A stretch of 64,000 bases of DNA from the NCBI RefSeq assembly GCF_014529535.1, contig NW_023503375.1, positions 4,213,620-4,277,619 on the forward strand, given 5' to 3'. The notes beneath the pieces were generated by a model. The model was not told where the DNA came from. It saw only the letters and a list, made by a program, of their open reading frames with translations, and searched no databases. Below, piece by piece: positions 1 to 10,933 of the stretch (within the stretch, counting starts at the first letter, position 1; each line of letters opens with the position of its first letter). The DNA comes from Bradysia coprophila (taxonomy: Eukaryota; Arthropoda; Insecta; Diptera; Sciaridae). Position numbers and translations under genes: made by a program.

Positions 1-85
1 AAGTTTTTTGTAAAATATTTCAAACCTCATCTTTCCTGGAAGCAATTTTCTTGAAAACAAGTCATCTATTCTTTTTAAAAAAACC

Positions 86-145
86 TAGGCCCTACTGTGA
101 TTTCCTGAGCCTCTGAATATTTTCTATGTTCATGCTAGAAGTAGT
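86..145. repeat. partial copy of the GCTCCTAGCAT MITE family
   Basis: This stretch matches, with scattered substitutions, the right end of the element at 56754-57138. Both have the phrase CTACTGTGATTTC or its near variant, then an ATTTTCTATGTT-like block, then the ATGCTAG(G/A)AG terminal sequence. Only the right end is present; bases 1-85 show no match to the rest of the element, so the copy is truncated or its left part lies elsewhere. No coding potential. Confidence 0.55.
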
Positions 146-147
146 AA

Positions 148-286
148 ACACCTTAACTATACGATACGTAAAGTGAAAAATCAGTCAGTCAGTCAGTAGG
201 AACAAACCATTAAACTCCTCCAAAGAATGAATTCAGTCGGAAATAAACAAGCACCTTAACTATACGATACATGAAGGGAAAAATCA
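148..286. repeat. pair of short direct repeats
   Basis: Two copies of about 35 bp, at 148-182 and 251-286, share ACCTTAACTATACGATAC followed by a purine-rich GAAAAATCA block. A short CAGT/GTCA microsatellite follows the first copy. Apart from this, the MITE at 715-805 and the one at 1509-1713, I see nothing gene-like from 287 to 1908. Confidence 0.6.
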
Positions 287-714
287 CCTACAGTCGGAGC
301 CAGTGAAATTTCAACATGAATCCTGATAACCAACCATTTTGTTTTGTTTCTAGCGAGTTAATTATGTACGACAAATTGTGGACAGATTCTTCCACAACTT
401 CATTTTCGCGTAAGGATCAATAATGTATCATTGGAAGAAAGTACTGTAGAGTTGCCATATTAGGGGTCATATGTTTGTCAGTATCGGCCATCATAAGTCG
501 GCCATACATAAGTCATTCTATAAACAAGTTACATTTAATAACGAAGTGGATTATGATAGGGCAAATTTTGGACATTTAGTTAGGCTGAATTTGTGTTTGC
601 AGCGTTGTCTACCAAAAAATTAGTATTTCGACTTTGTACTACTAAACTGTCATAATACTAAGTTTTCATTGTCTAAAAAATAGGAATATTTAAGTACATT
701 TGTTTGGCATAAAC

Positions 715-805
715 CAACGCACTGACAAGCACCGAAGCTGACTTTTCGTTTCAGCCCTCTATTTGAGTGACGTCAAAGTCAGCTTTGGTGCTAGACAGTG
801 CGTTG
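715..805. mobile_element. 91-bp foldback MITE with 7-bp target duplication
   Basis: The ends are CAACGCACTG and its exact reverse complement. Beyond them the arms continue to pair through the block AAGCTGACTTT / AAAGTCAGCTT, leaving a short central loop. The element is flanked on both sides by CATAAAC (708-714 and 806-812), an exact 7-bp target-site duplication. No ORF is possible at this length, so it is non-autonomous. The 7-bp duplication and CA- ends resemble the elements at 56754-57138 and 58634-58801. I infer a shared transposase class but cannot name it. Confidence 0.85.
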
Positions 806-1508
806 CATAAACCCATTCGCGACAAATATACAGCTTCAGCAAGTTACTAAAATGTGGCGTTTCCCAATTTAGCACATGTCTACTGCTCCCGAATTGAGGT
901 AGCACAAATTCTAAAATTTAGTCGGACATTAAGGACAAATTCAGGACATTTAATTGGTAACGGCCAGGTAGCAATCAGAAAACAGATGTCAATTTGTAAT
1001 CACGGCAGAATAAAATAAACCAGGCAGGAGCGGTTCATTTTCGAAACGTCAAATAAGGGCATGATAATGAACTCAAATGAACACTGACATAAATTGAAAA
1101 ATTTTATTCGCAAATAATATAGGGCTACTAGATTATTCAGGTTCCTAGTCAAATCAGCGCTCCTACCTTCTTCGACTTTTGAATTATACAATTATTATAC
1201 AAGAGCTGAACATCTCAAGCTGGTCGACAAAGACAATACCTTTGTATCGAAAACAATTCAAAGGCAAGCTACATTATACAGTGCACACATTCGATTCGTT
1301 GTTTATTAGTTGTATATCACGAAAGTATCGACAGATGCTGAGGAAACCCATCATAAAACAATAATCATCTTAATAATATTTTCGTTGTAAAATATCATCT
1401 GTAAAATTCTCGTCAGCATATTTTCTTGGTTAAATTTGATTGACGTTTAGGCGTTAACATTTCTTCTTTCGAGGTTTTTGTGGAATACGTACATTATGAT
1501 GCTTATTG

Positions 1509-1713
1509 CAAGGCTGTACACTTGGGGAGGTCACGTGGATGCAGATATGCGGAAACACACAAAACTTGATAATTCCATACATTTTCAGAGTAGGAAAATT
1601 CTTAAATTTGACAGCCTCGTTGACAACTTCATAGTATATGACTTCTTTTTATGTGTTCCCGCGTTTCTAAAAAAACTGGCGATCTGCGTCACCTCCCCAA
1701 GTATACAGCCTTG
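1509..1713. mobile_element. 205-bp CAAGGCTGTA-family MITE with 8-bp target duplication
   Basis: It begins CAAGGCTGTACACTTGGGG and ends with the near inverse ending in TACAGCCTTG. Subterminal GGAGGTCAC / GTCACCTCC blocks extend the inverted repeat. The flanks are GCTTATTG on both sides (1501-1508 and 1714-1721), an exact 8-bp duplication as made by hAT-type transposases. Other family members sit at 39811-39966, 53251-53297 and 53520-53571. There is no intact ORF. Confidence 0.9.
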
Positions 1714-1909
1714 GCTTATTGTGCTACCGCCTTTTTTGAATCATTGAGTAAGGTATATGAAGTAAGGGTGCATATTCTACCCTGGAATCCCACCAAACTA
1801 GAAAACCTCAAGAGACAAAAAAAAAACAAACAAAAAACATTTAACGTTTCATTATTACGTTAGTTGTTCTATTACTAAATTCCAAAATAATTTAATTTAA
1901 TCGAAAATA

Positions 1910-4900
1910 TTATTTTACTTTTTCAACTTCTTTCTGGATTTCTCCAATGTAAGACGAAAATTTTGTTGACTTTTCAACGATATTCAACGGGCTTATTGTA
2001 CATTTGCTGGCCAATTTTTCGGTCACTTCATCTACAGAACTAAATAGTATATCCGCCTGACTCTTGATTTCATTCCATGCAAACAACATGTCATTCTCAT
2101 TCGGATTATGGCCGCAAATCACAAATCGAATCATTAATTTATCGTTAAATGTGGCATGAATCATGTACAACTGTTTCCTAGCGGTAATTCGCTCCAATAA
2201 TTTCTTCGTTAAACTACAATCACCTTTCAACCGAAAGCATACCAATGCCAATGTCCGTTCACAGACAATTTCGAAGCGCGGATCACTCCTTACTAAATTT
2301 TCAAACATCTGCGCCAATCCGATTTGTCCTCTGATGTGTGCTCTCAATTTTTCAGCTCCCATCGTTCTCAGTACAATCCACACCTTCATCGATCGAAATC
2401 TTCTACCCAAATTGATCGACCAATGGCGAAAATCCGGCGCTCGATCTGATGCTCCCTGATGCTTATGGTCCAAATAGATACGATGTACTGTAAATGCATC
2501 CACAACAGCATTGGAGTTCTTGAACCACATAGCGCAACAGTCAAAATTGACCATCATCCATTTGTGTAAATTAAAGTTGAACGAATCAGCCCATTCAATG
2601 CCCAACATCATTGATCGGTTTTCCGGGCAACATAAAGCAGCTCCGGCGTATGCGGCATCAATATGTAGCCACACATCGTTTTCCTGGCAAACTGGTCCGA
2701 TTTCGGAAACGTTATCAAACGAACAAGTGCCCGTTGTGCCAAAGGTCGCTACACAAATAACCGGAAATTTTCCATTCGCCAAATCCTCGTCAATTGCCGC
2801 TTTTAACAATTTCCCAGTCAATCTATTGTTGCCATCAGCTTTGATGAGTTTCATTGGAACGGCGGCTAATTTTCCAGCTTTTTCTATTGCACTATTACTC
2901 TGATCGCTAGAGTATGCAACCAATTTTCCTCGAATTTCACTTTCTGTAAGATCCGGATACTTTTTCTGAAATCTTTGAACTGCCTGTTCGCGTGCAGTTA
3001 ATACAGCAATCAAAATCGCTTCGCTTGCAGCTCCTTGAATTACGCCCCCACCACATTTACTGGATGATTTTAAAAAAGCGTCCGGTAATCCTAAAAATCG
3101 GCCCAACCAATCCATCATAATAACTTCCAATTCGGTGTGGGCAGGACTACAAATCCAACTAAAACCAACTGTGCCAAAAGCGGCTGAGATCATCTCTCCT
3201 ACAAATCATGAATTTGATGTTAATGAATTCGTTGTCGACCTTCGTGACATATTTTTGGCCGAAACATTCTTCAAATATATTTTTTACCGCGAAGGTAAAT
3301 GATGACTACAAATGTCCAAATGCACTAAAATGTAGATCATGTTGCCTTCTACACTTTTTATGTTAGCACAAAAATGAGCCATCGTGGTAAAAAATGATTT
3401 GAAGGAAGTCTTGGCCAAAAATATGAAACGAAGTTCTAAAATAACTGTAATTTGAACATACCTATGATGGATGGGTAAGACGTCGGTGCTGGATAAAATG
3501 CATGAAAATTGGGTGACTGCCTGAAAATTCGTTTGATAAATGGTTTTTGCATTTAACGAAAGGGTTAAAATATAAAAAGAAGACAAAAAAAAGGGAAATC
3601 TGCTACAAATTTTTCATTTGAAACTATTGTGCCATCACATTGCTCCTGTACTAATGCTATAGTTATTTGTTCAACTAGGAAAGAAAAGTGTGTTGTTTAT
3701 GGCCAGAGCGTAGCGAGTCATAAAGACATCTGTAAAGTCAAATAGTCACGAAAAGTGGCGCAAACTCGCAAAAAGTCGTGAAAAGTGAGTGAAAGTGATC
3801 TATTTAAAAAGTCATGCAAAGTCAATATCCTGGCCGCCATTTCTCGAAGTAGTTTTCCCCTCGCTACACTGTAACGTTGCATTTATAAAAAAAACATCAT
3901 CCATACTTCTCCTCCTATATTATGTCCCTAAGCCCTAACACGTTCCACGAACATTTCGTAAAATTTTACAATCAACTCATAAAATTTCGTAAATAGCTTA
4001 CCAGTGTGTCATTCCAGGCATTATAACTCGTTCAATATCTTCCATAACACGTTTCCAGTCTTCTGGTTGTTCAGGAAGTTCCTCTGGTATTAGTTTGTGG
4101 AGATAGCCAGGAGAAACGGAGGGAAGCACAGGTCTGTTGATAAGCAAAAAATTCGATTTTAGAAATGTGTTTCGATTTTTGAAGAATCTTTGAGAATTTC
4201 GAGCTTAATTTTAATCCAAAATACGTAATATGTTTGTTTGTATGAGTAGAGCAGCTGAAAAACTGTTGAAGCAAATCATGTCGAAATTTCACTAAAGTCG
4301 ACTGTCTTAAACAATCAGTTATATTAGTATGTTAGTTAACGCGCCATTGAGCCTGAAGTTATGTTTGTTTGGTGACGAAACACACTCCAAGAATGGGCAA
4401 ACGAATAAATTTTATTAACTGTCATTTGGCCCCTTATTTTAATTCTGTTCTTATTCCACTTTTATATTTCCTTCAAAGTTTTAGGAGGTAATTGAGGTGT
4501 CGAAATAAGTAGTCAATCGACAAGGAATACTAAACATTATCCTATCTGTGAATTCATAGAAAATCAGCCTATCTTTTCATATAAAGTTGTGACGCAGTAG
4601 CACCTTACAAGCTAAATATACATATATATGACAAATTTTGACTTCTGCGTCGAAAACACCACTCTTGAAAACTCTCGTCTGGTGCTTGTTTCAGTCTGTA
4701 ACTACGCATTTTCGTGCTACATGCGTCGAAAACCGTACTTTTCATGTTTAAAGCACTTCTTTCGACGCCCTCAGCATGTAAAATCCATTACATAACTCGG
4801 GATAAAAATGAAAAGTCTCGTTTTCGTGTGTTTATTGACCTCGGCTTCGCCTCGGATCACAAAATTCACACGAAAACTCTACTTTTCATCCTTTTATCCC

Positions 4901-5394
4901 TAGTCATGTAATAGTATTTTACATAACAAGGGATAAAAAGATAAAAAGTAGAGTTCGTGTGATTTTTGTTGATCCGAGGCGAAGCCGAGGTCAATAAACA
5001 CACGAAAACGAGACTTTTCATTTTTATCCCGAGTTATGTAATGGATTTTACATGCTGAGGGCGTCGAAAGAAGTGCTTGAAACATGACAAGTACGGTTTT
5101 CGACGTATGTAGCATGTAAAATACTATTAAATTAGGGGCCTACTCGACGCAGTAGTCAGAATTTTTCTGATAAGTTTAGTTTTTTTTTGTTGGCGTAGTA
5201 AAACTTCGGGACCAAAATAAGAGGCTTTTTGACCGTTAATTTTGTTTTTGTTATGTGGCAACTCACAGGTGCAAAAACGCAACTTTTCACATTTAAAAAA
5301 CAAAATGCTCTCACCTGTCGCGAATATTTTCTAGATAATCCGCTATAAAATCGATAGTAGCACGACCAAATTCTCGAAACTCATCAGCATTCAT
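1910..5394 (-). CDS. amd: amd: alpha-methyldopa hypersensitive protein, DHPAA-synthase type AADC
   Basis: Four exons on the minus strand: 5394-5315, 4133-4002, 3520-3462, 3198-1910. All junctions are GT/AG and the phases agree, giving 519 residues. This is a full-length group II PLP-dependent decarboxylase-fold enzyme. It numbers exactly like human AADC: Asp271 in LHIDAAYAG pairs with the PLP pyridine, Lys303 in FNFNLHKW is the Schiff-base lysine, and Tyr332 sits on the catalytic loop (YLDHKHQG). The residue equivalent to His192 is Asn (YSSDQSNSAIEKAG). In insect AADCs Asn192 is the known mark of 3,4-dihydroxyphenylacetaldehyde synthases, which convert L-dopa to the aldehyde with loss of CO2 and amine and serve cuticle formation. 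FNFNLHKWMMVNFDC and the RFVICG near the C terminus also match the amd branch rather than Ddc, Tdc or Hdc. The start is the ATG of a conserved N terminus (MNADEFREFG). Intron 1 (4134-5314) carries a large palindromic repeat. The product call is firm; the exact activity is inferred from residue 192. Confidence 0.93.
3650..3735. repeat. dispersed repeat in amd intron 2, copy also at 44655-44765
   Basis: The phrase TAGTTATTTGTTCAAC, then some 40 bp later an AGCGTAGCGAG core, appears in the same order at both places (3659 onward and 44665 onward). The two copies are strongly diverged. Neither holds an ORF. Confidence 0.45.
4707..5129. repeat. head-to-head dimer of a 221-bp inverted-repeat element
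   Basis: Two arms of about 200 bp, 4707-4908 and 4909-5129, are reverse complements with few differences and almost no spacer. The right arm is itself bounded by the perfect 16-bp inverted repeat TAATAGTATTTTACAT (4909-4924) and its reverse complement (5114-5129), so it looks like a complete element. The left arm is an inverted second copy. Each arm carries the small hairpin CCGAGGCGAAGCCGAGG. A single related unit lies at 31066-31226. It sits in amd intron 1, where a transcript could fold into a long hairpin. Confidence 0.85.
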
Positions 5395-7268
5395 GTTGCC
5401 AAATTGCAATTTTCGATTTAAAAAATAAATAAATTTTCTTCACACGTTATTTAACACATGATATAAGTAAGCGTTTAGCACAAGGACATGAGTTGTTTGA
5501 TAGATCCTTAATCCTTAGTAAATCCACAAGAGTTTAGTGACACTATTCAAATTTATTTACTTTCCACGTACACAAATTTGATTACTTTTGGACAGCGAAT
5601 TCATTCACACTCTTCACTATCCAAAAGTCGACTGAAAGTAATTATTTTATATTTAAATATGTGATCACTACCTGAGTTTGAAATGTTACTACTTATGCAT
5701 TGCACCAAATTTTAGATCTAAATTATTGTCCACACATTTTCGCATAACTACAAAATTTAGAATGATTGAAATTTAAGCGGAAATGTGCATTCGCTTCAAG
5801 TTTTATTAACAAAAAAATATTTTGTAAAATACACCTTGGCTTAGTGTAAGCCTACGAGCGACTTATTGCTTAGTAAGACGCTTTTTATTTCTAATGTAAC
5901 TTCTTAGAAGTGCTGAGTTTTGTGGATATTTTTTTTATTATGAAACGTACGAATAAACACAATTGAAGGTCTAATGATGATTTGCAGAACAATTTTTGTA
6001 TCAAAATATCCCCGTTCCCATATAACTTTTCATTCAACCAAAATTATTCAAGAAGCCGTCGGCAAAATTGTAACATTTTATTCACTTGACTGTTAAGTCA
6101 AGGGTCTTATGTCAGAAAATGTGAAATGTATGAAATGTTGGCACAAAAAAAAAACAACGGACCATGTCTTGAATAACTCTGATGCGACTTTGGAAATTTT
6201 GATTTTAATGGACTTGAATAAAATTTCTGATGTCAAGTCTTCAGATGGACAATATCGGACTAATGATCAGCGGATTAGTAGACAAAAAAATCTCTGGAAA
6301 TAAATTTAAGTCAAGGGACCTGACCCACCCAAGTGGTGCAGCCTAGTAGTTATTTACTGTTGACATAATTGTTGTCTTCATTGACGGGTTTCGTATTCGC
6401 CAATATCAATTAAATATTTATGTAAGCAATTCGGATTTTTGCGTTGTTATGCTAAAATTACATTTTATTGAGTAAGCACAAGATGCACCACTTTCCAATA
6501 TATATAAATATAAACCAAATACATCTCCATCGTAATCGTAAAAATATGTCGTGGAAAGCCCTCAGGTAAATATAGTACACCAAAATATTTGAAAGAGAAA
6601 GTTCATTCATTTTAATTGTCAGGGGCTAAGTGCAAGCAAGTAATGCACAAATATTACAAATAAATAAACAGAGGGGAAAATAACTAGACAAAATCGTGTA
6701 CCACGCAATTTCCTCTGGTGGTTTGCTTTGGTTTGATACATCTTTTATAGAAAATACAACTGCTAAATAGTTTGGCTGCAAGTTGTATGGAAATAAGAAT
6801 GCCCTTCAAGCATGTACTCTAAATAGAGTACTGAAACTGGACAATGTAGCGAACCAATTTTTACACCAATTTTTCATCCCAAATAGTACTCCATTTAGCA
6901 GCTGTCATCAAAAACACTTTTGCTTGAAGTGCGTTGAAATAAGTATAAAAATTACTTTTTTGATGAGTTTTCTTTGTTCCATTGCCTTCCATCTACCGTC
7001 CACAAGTGATACAACTTATCATGTTCAGACTTAACCTCACCAAAGTCTCGTTAAATATTTATTCATTTATCCTTGAAGATGATAATATCGCGAAATGCAA
7101 ATAAAGCGATCATAGTATGCTCGGTCGTATTAGTAGCATATTAGGCAGTTCATTTTATTCCCTTTGTTGCCGTATAATTCATCTTACTGGGCTCATCTTC
7201 TCCTCGTATCATTGTCCTTTTCTCGAACATAAAACACCCTTTACAGTGCTAGCATCATATTATATATT

Positions 7269-7380
7269 ATGCACCTGTTGCCAAGATTGATATTTTGTCG
7301 TGTAGGATATTATTGCCCTAGCCGAAGGCGTGGGCCATAATGCCTACACGTCAAAATAACAGTCTGGCAATAGGTGCATA
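7269..7380. mobile_element. 112-bp foldback element with TATGCACCT ends
   Basis: It starts TATGCACCTGTTGCC and ends GGCAATAGGTGCATA. The arms pair almost throughout, including GTGTAGG / CCTACAC blocks, around a central GCCGAAGGC hairpin core. It is probably a MITE; no clear target duplication was found. Confidence 0.75.
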
Positions 7381-7387
7381 TCATATT

Positions 7388-7469
7388 TTATCTGTCGAGA
7401 ACAGATATATCGAGATAAACAAAAACTCCCTAGAGGGATAAGCTCGAGATTATCGTTCTAGACAGATAA
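7388..7469. repeat. small imperfect foldback
   Basis: TATCTGTCGAGAAC near the left end is matched by GTTCTAGACAGATA at the right end, with further imperfect pairing inside. It sits directly between two larger foldbacks and may be the remains of a separate insertion. Confidence 0.5.
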
Positions 7470-7744
7470 TAAATATTATGCACGTATGACAAAGCGGTCG
7501 AGGCTTGCCGAGACGGCTTGTCATACGTGCATATTCTTTTTTATCGCATACGCGGTGTGATTCCCCGAAAAAATTATTCACCTAGGATATATAAACAAAC
7601 ATTATACTTCTGTAAATTGTCAAAGTGTCATTCGCATATCTTGTTGTCTCGTTTTCGCTTATGCGATAAAAAAGAATATGCACGTATGACAAGCCGTCTC
7701 GGCAAGCCTCGACCGCTTTGTCATACGTGCATAATATTTATTAT
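7466..7744. repeat. perfect 85-bp inverted repeat with nested hairpins
   Basis: Positions 7466-7550 and 7660-7744 are exact reverse complements over 85 bp, separated by a 109-bp spacer. Each arm is itself nearly palindromic. TATGCACGTATGACAA and TTGTCATACGTGCATA flank an inner GC-richer hairpin based on GTCGAGGC / GCCGAGAC, so the locus has three levels of foldback. Identity of the arms means recent origin or gene conversion. No coding potential was recognised. Confidence 0.93.
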
Positions 7745-8071
7745 GTACCTAGGTGAAATAATAGCAGTGAAAAAGTGCAATTATTGGACATAACCAGCAT
7801 TAGCTAAGGTTTTTGTACCATTTTTGAAATTTGAGTTAAAAAAGCATAAAAATCCTGAGTATTTTTATGTGCGATAGAGCAGAATTTTGGTCAGTAGAAA
7901 AACACCTAGAAAGAGAAACGTAACACAAGTCCTTGTGCATAACTCCAAACTACCGGAAATTATAGTACCAGCCCAGACCTGTCTAAAGTCCACACGTGTT
8001 CTGAAAATTTTTGTTGTACATTTTTTCCAACATATAACAATGAAATTAGCTCCTGAAAGTACTTCACCTCA

Positions 8072-8305
8072 GCTTTCCAACGAGCTCACTCCCACCTGCA
8101 CCGGTCATGTATAGGGCCATTAAATCAGTCTAAAAAAACAACCTTTTTTGACCTCTGGAGATCTTCCACCAGCAACCAGGTGTAGCTCGAGACTGTCTGA
8201 GGCCTGTTTTGAGGTCTCCTGGCAAAGGCATTTCAAACCATGTGTATCCATCCCAAACGAAATGGGTCCGATTTTAATAGGTGGTTTTTAAAAGAATCCC
8301 TCACA
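8072..8305. repeat. dispersed repeat, copy 1 (partner 16153-16390)
   Basis: It shares long blocks in the same orientation with 16153-16390, including CCACCAGCAACCAGGTGT, GAGGCCTGTTTTGAGGTCT and GAAATGGGTCCGATTTT. It has no terminal inverted repeats and no usable ORF, so the class is unknown. Confidence 0.8.
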
Positions 8306-9057
8306 ACATAAGCACTACTTAGGAAAAATATGACAAAAATAACGTTGCACACAGTGCATCGAATACGCTCCCTGAATTGCATATATTACAAAAGAGGATG
8401 TAGATTAGATGTAAAAATTGTAAGAAAGTGTACTGAGTTGTGAAAACTTGATATTCTCGCTGCATCCCGGGAAACTCGTTTCCGTCAAAGACAGTAGTCT
8501 TTGCGAGTAAAATATACTGCCCAATGGTCGGAGATTGTTATTTAAACTTGAGTGGTTGCGTTCTCGCCTTCAGCTCGAGCTGCAAACGCCCACTCACTCA
8601 TCAAAATAGAATCTCTAAACCAGTACTTCAGTAGAACAAATTGTCTGGAATAAAAACTAGAGAAACACTTGTGAAATGTTAAAGCACACAACCTGTAAAA
8701 TAAACTCCGATCTTTATTTCGCATGTATTAATATGCATAAATATACAAAATTGAATGCATTGTGTGTGTTTTAACTCACACAAAGAAATCATGTCACTAT
8801 CTATACGAATGAAACGCAATGTGGACTATGAGTTCATTAGCCTCCAATCTCCAAGAGTGCTAGGATTTTAGCGGGACAGTGATCTTTTGCCATAGTCAAG
8901 ATGAAAGCCCTACGAAGTAAATTTCTCTAGCTTTCGCGGATGGCGTGCTGTTTCCATGTGAGGTGACTGTCGCGTTGTTTCGATGTTTTATTCATATGTT
9001 CACGTCATCATTGCACAGAGGTTGATTATAAAAAAAAGAACATTTCCGAAAGGAATG

Positions 9058-9185
9058 GTCCATAAACGACGTCCACCGTTTTTCGAGATTTTTTAGATTC
9101 CCATCACTTTCCAATACCTTAAACATGACAGTCCACCTTGACCAGAAACTCCATTTCGCCATCACGGTGGACGTCGTTTATGGAC
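9058..9185. mobile_element. 128-bp MITE with perfect 21-bp terminal inverted repeats
   Basis: GTCCATAAACGACGTCCACC followed by G at 9058-9078 is the exact reverse complement of 9165-9185. The interior is AT-rich and non-coding. No target duplication is evident. It lies about 190 bp beyond the likely Rpn3 poly(A) signal. Confidence 0.85.
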
Positions 9186-9375
9186 AACCCCAAATCTTTT
9201 TGAGTGATCTCAAAAACGCGTTGCCCTCACCTCTGTTTACTGGATTGATAAAGATTGACCCGTCGATCGACGAATTTCCAGTGCAACATTTTCAAAAGAT
9301 GGGAAGCAGTTTCGCTCTACTGAAGGAATCGAGACAATTTTGCATATAAAATCGTGATGAAAAAGAAAATTAATT

Positions 9376-9381
9376 TTTATT
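9376..9381 (-). promoter_or_regulatory. candidate poly(A) signal AATAAA of Rpn3
   Basis: On the minus strand AATAAA lies 80 bp past the Rpn3 stop codon, a normal 3' UTR distance. Confidence 0.6.
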
Positions 9382-9460
9382 AGCAAACACTTGGTTATTA
9401 CAATTCTGAAGCGCTGATTACACAACTTAAACCGAACCAACGTTCTATTTGTTGATACAC

Positions 9461-10933
9461 TTAGAATCCGTCATCATCATCTTCAGCCATTTCCTTAGCC
9501 AATTCCAAGTCTTGTTGTTCACGTTCTCGGCGCTCTTCTGCACTCTCCAAATCCTTGCCGTACGACTTGGGCGGGTAACGCATCGCCTTCACACTTTGAT
9601 TGTGCAAATCCAAACAGAACGATATTCGCTGATGGAAAGCGAGCTGCGGCTCACGCGTACTGTAAATATCGGTGCTTTCCTTGCTGCGCATGTATCCCTT
9701 TTCCGGATCCAACGATGCTTCAATGACACCATCTCGGATTGCTTTGGCCACAATAAACTCAGCATCTTCGGCTGAATCCAATCCAAGCTTCTTAGCAATG
9801 TCTTGCGGTGAGATGCGGGAATACGATAAACCAATCGAACGAATGGCCGTTTTGATGACATTGTGACGCAATCGAATAATTAGCGTGTAGGAGTTGTCCT
9901 GTTGAAACTTGGGACTGAAATTCTCTAACACTTCGCCGAAACGTTGCAAATTGCCCATACGAACCGCTTGTGTTAGCTGAAAGTATGGAGCCAGAGATCG
10001 TCTCAACGGCGCTTGTCTAAATATCTGACGTTCGGGAATATTTCCAAGAAGCAGCTCTACGACGATGATCAATTTTTGGACAGTTTGACGGAATCCAATC
10101 GCAGCGTTTTGTGGTGCCTTTCGAAGAGCTTGCACCAAGTGTTTATGGGCAACACTGTACTCAAGTTTGGCGCCTTTGATACGACCCAAGTAGTAGAGGA
10201 ATCGGGCCCATTCGTTGTTGCTCGCCGTTTCCGGGAACACCGATTTTTTAATCAACTTGTCCGCCTGATCGTACAGCGAATAGTGTAGATAATTGCGCAA
10301 CAAGCAGTTGATGATGACCGCCTGGCCTTCGAAATCGTTTCTCAAAGTAGCTGTTCGAAGGCGTGAGTGAAGGAAATTCCGAATGTTTTCGAGGCTTCCA
10401 TTTAGTTCAGCGACACGAGAGTGATAAAAGTAACTTTTCGCTGCGATTAAATCCAAGGTTCGACGATTCTGCGAAACCGTTTTCTTCATCAATATATCGG
10501 TGCACTGCTGGGCTTTTTGTAGTTGATTGTTATCGATTAGCAGCACCAAAATTAACAAGTTCAAATAGGCGTCGACTTCTGGCAATGGACTCTTTGTAAC
10601 GATTCTGCCACGGGCTACTTCAGGTTCGGCCGCTGCAATTGGATCAACAAAACTCAGCATAACATCCTTTTCCGGTCCAGCGGGATACAGATTATTGACC
10701 AAACTTCTCAGCACGATCGCATTCATCTTTCGTCGAGTGTTCGGTAATGATCTGAGAACACGTAAAATGAATCTGGGCTCTTTGCTGACCACAGCCTTTT
10801 CAATTTGTCGGACGTGATCTCGAATCTCTTGAACTGACAACAAATCAGCATCTTTCTTCTGCGTTTCTGGATCGTCGACTACACCATCTGCATTCTCCAT
10901 TTCCACATCCTGAATCTCCGATTGACCACCCAT
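9461..10933 (-). CDS. Rpn3: 26S proteasome non-ATPase regulatory subunit 3 (Rpn3/PSMD3)
   Basis: One uninterrupted exon encoding 490 residues, the usual insect length. Rpn3 is a structural subunit of the proteasome lid in the 19S cap, in nucleus and cytoplasm. An acidic variable N terminus (1-35) is followed by alpha-helical repeats (about 40-240). The PCI domain comes next (about 245-420); its winged-helix half includes [16 protein letters not shown] and the [15 protein letters not shown] stretch. The charged tail ends in an acidic EDDDDGF, a typical Rpn3 C terminus. The start is the first ATG, followed by [14 protein letters not shown]. In Drosophila the same gene (also called Dox-A2) lies in the Ddc cluster with amd, and amd is the next gene here on the same strand. 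Confidence 0.97.
   Translation of the reverse strand: MGGQSEIQDVEMENADGVVDDPETQKKDADLLSVQEIRDHVRQIEKAVVSKEPRFILRVLRSLPNTRRKMNAIVLRSLVNNLYPAGPEKDVMLSFVDPIAAAEPEVARGRIVTKSPLPEVDAYLNLLILVLLIDNNQLQKAQQCTDILMKKTVSQNRRTLDLIAAKSYFYHSRVAELNGSLENIRNFLHSRLRTATLRNDFEGQAVIINCLLRNYLHYSLYDQADKLIKKSVFPETASNNEWARFLYYLGRIKGAKLEYSVAHKHLVQALRKAPQNAAIGFRQTVQKLIIVVELLLGNIPERQIFRQAPLRRSLAPYFQLTQAVRMGNLQRFGEVLENFSPKFQQDNSYTLIIRLRHNVIKTAIRSIGLSYSRISPQDIAKKLGLDSAEDAEFIVAKAIRDGVIEASLDPEKGYMRSKESTDIYSTREPQLAFHQRISFCLDLHNQSVKAMRYPPKSYGKDLESAEERREREQQDLELAKEMAEDDDDGF

Larger units (their letters stand above)
5395..9375. other. intergenic region between amd and the Rpn3 3' end
   Basis: About 4 kb without a recognisable gene. 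It should hold the amd promoter near 5395-5700. It also holds a cluster of three foldback elements (7269-7744), a dispersed repeat (8072-8305) and a MITE (9058-9185). The remaining short open frames have no coding character that I can see. Confidence 0.6.

Noticed and set aside
2163..2903. Plus-strand open frames across amd exon 4
   Set aside because: They are antisense to the conserved PLP-enzyme coding sequence and have no independent support.
4714..5115. Two similar short proteins encoded on opposite strands
   Set aside because: They are the two arms of one palindromic repeat read from each side. The similarity comes from the inverted repeat, not from a gene pair.
9449..10599. Several open frames on the plus strand and in other frames across Rpn3
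   Set aside because: They are antisense or frame-shifted shadows of the Rpn3 coding sequence, with no family resemblance.
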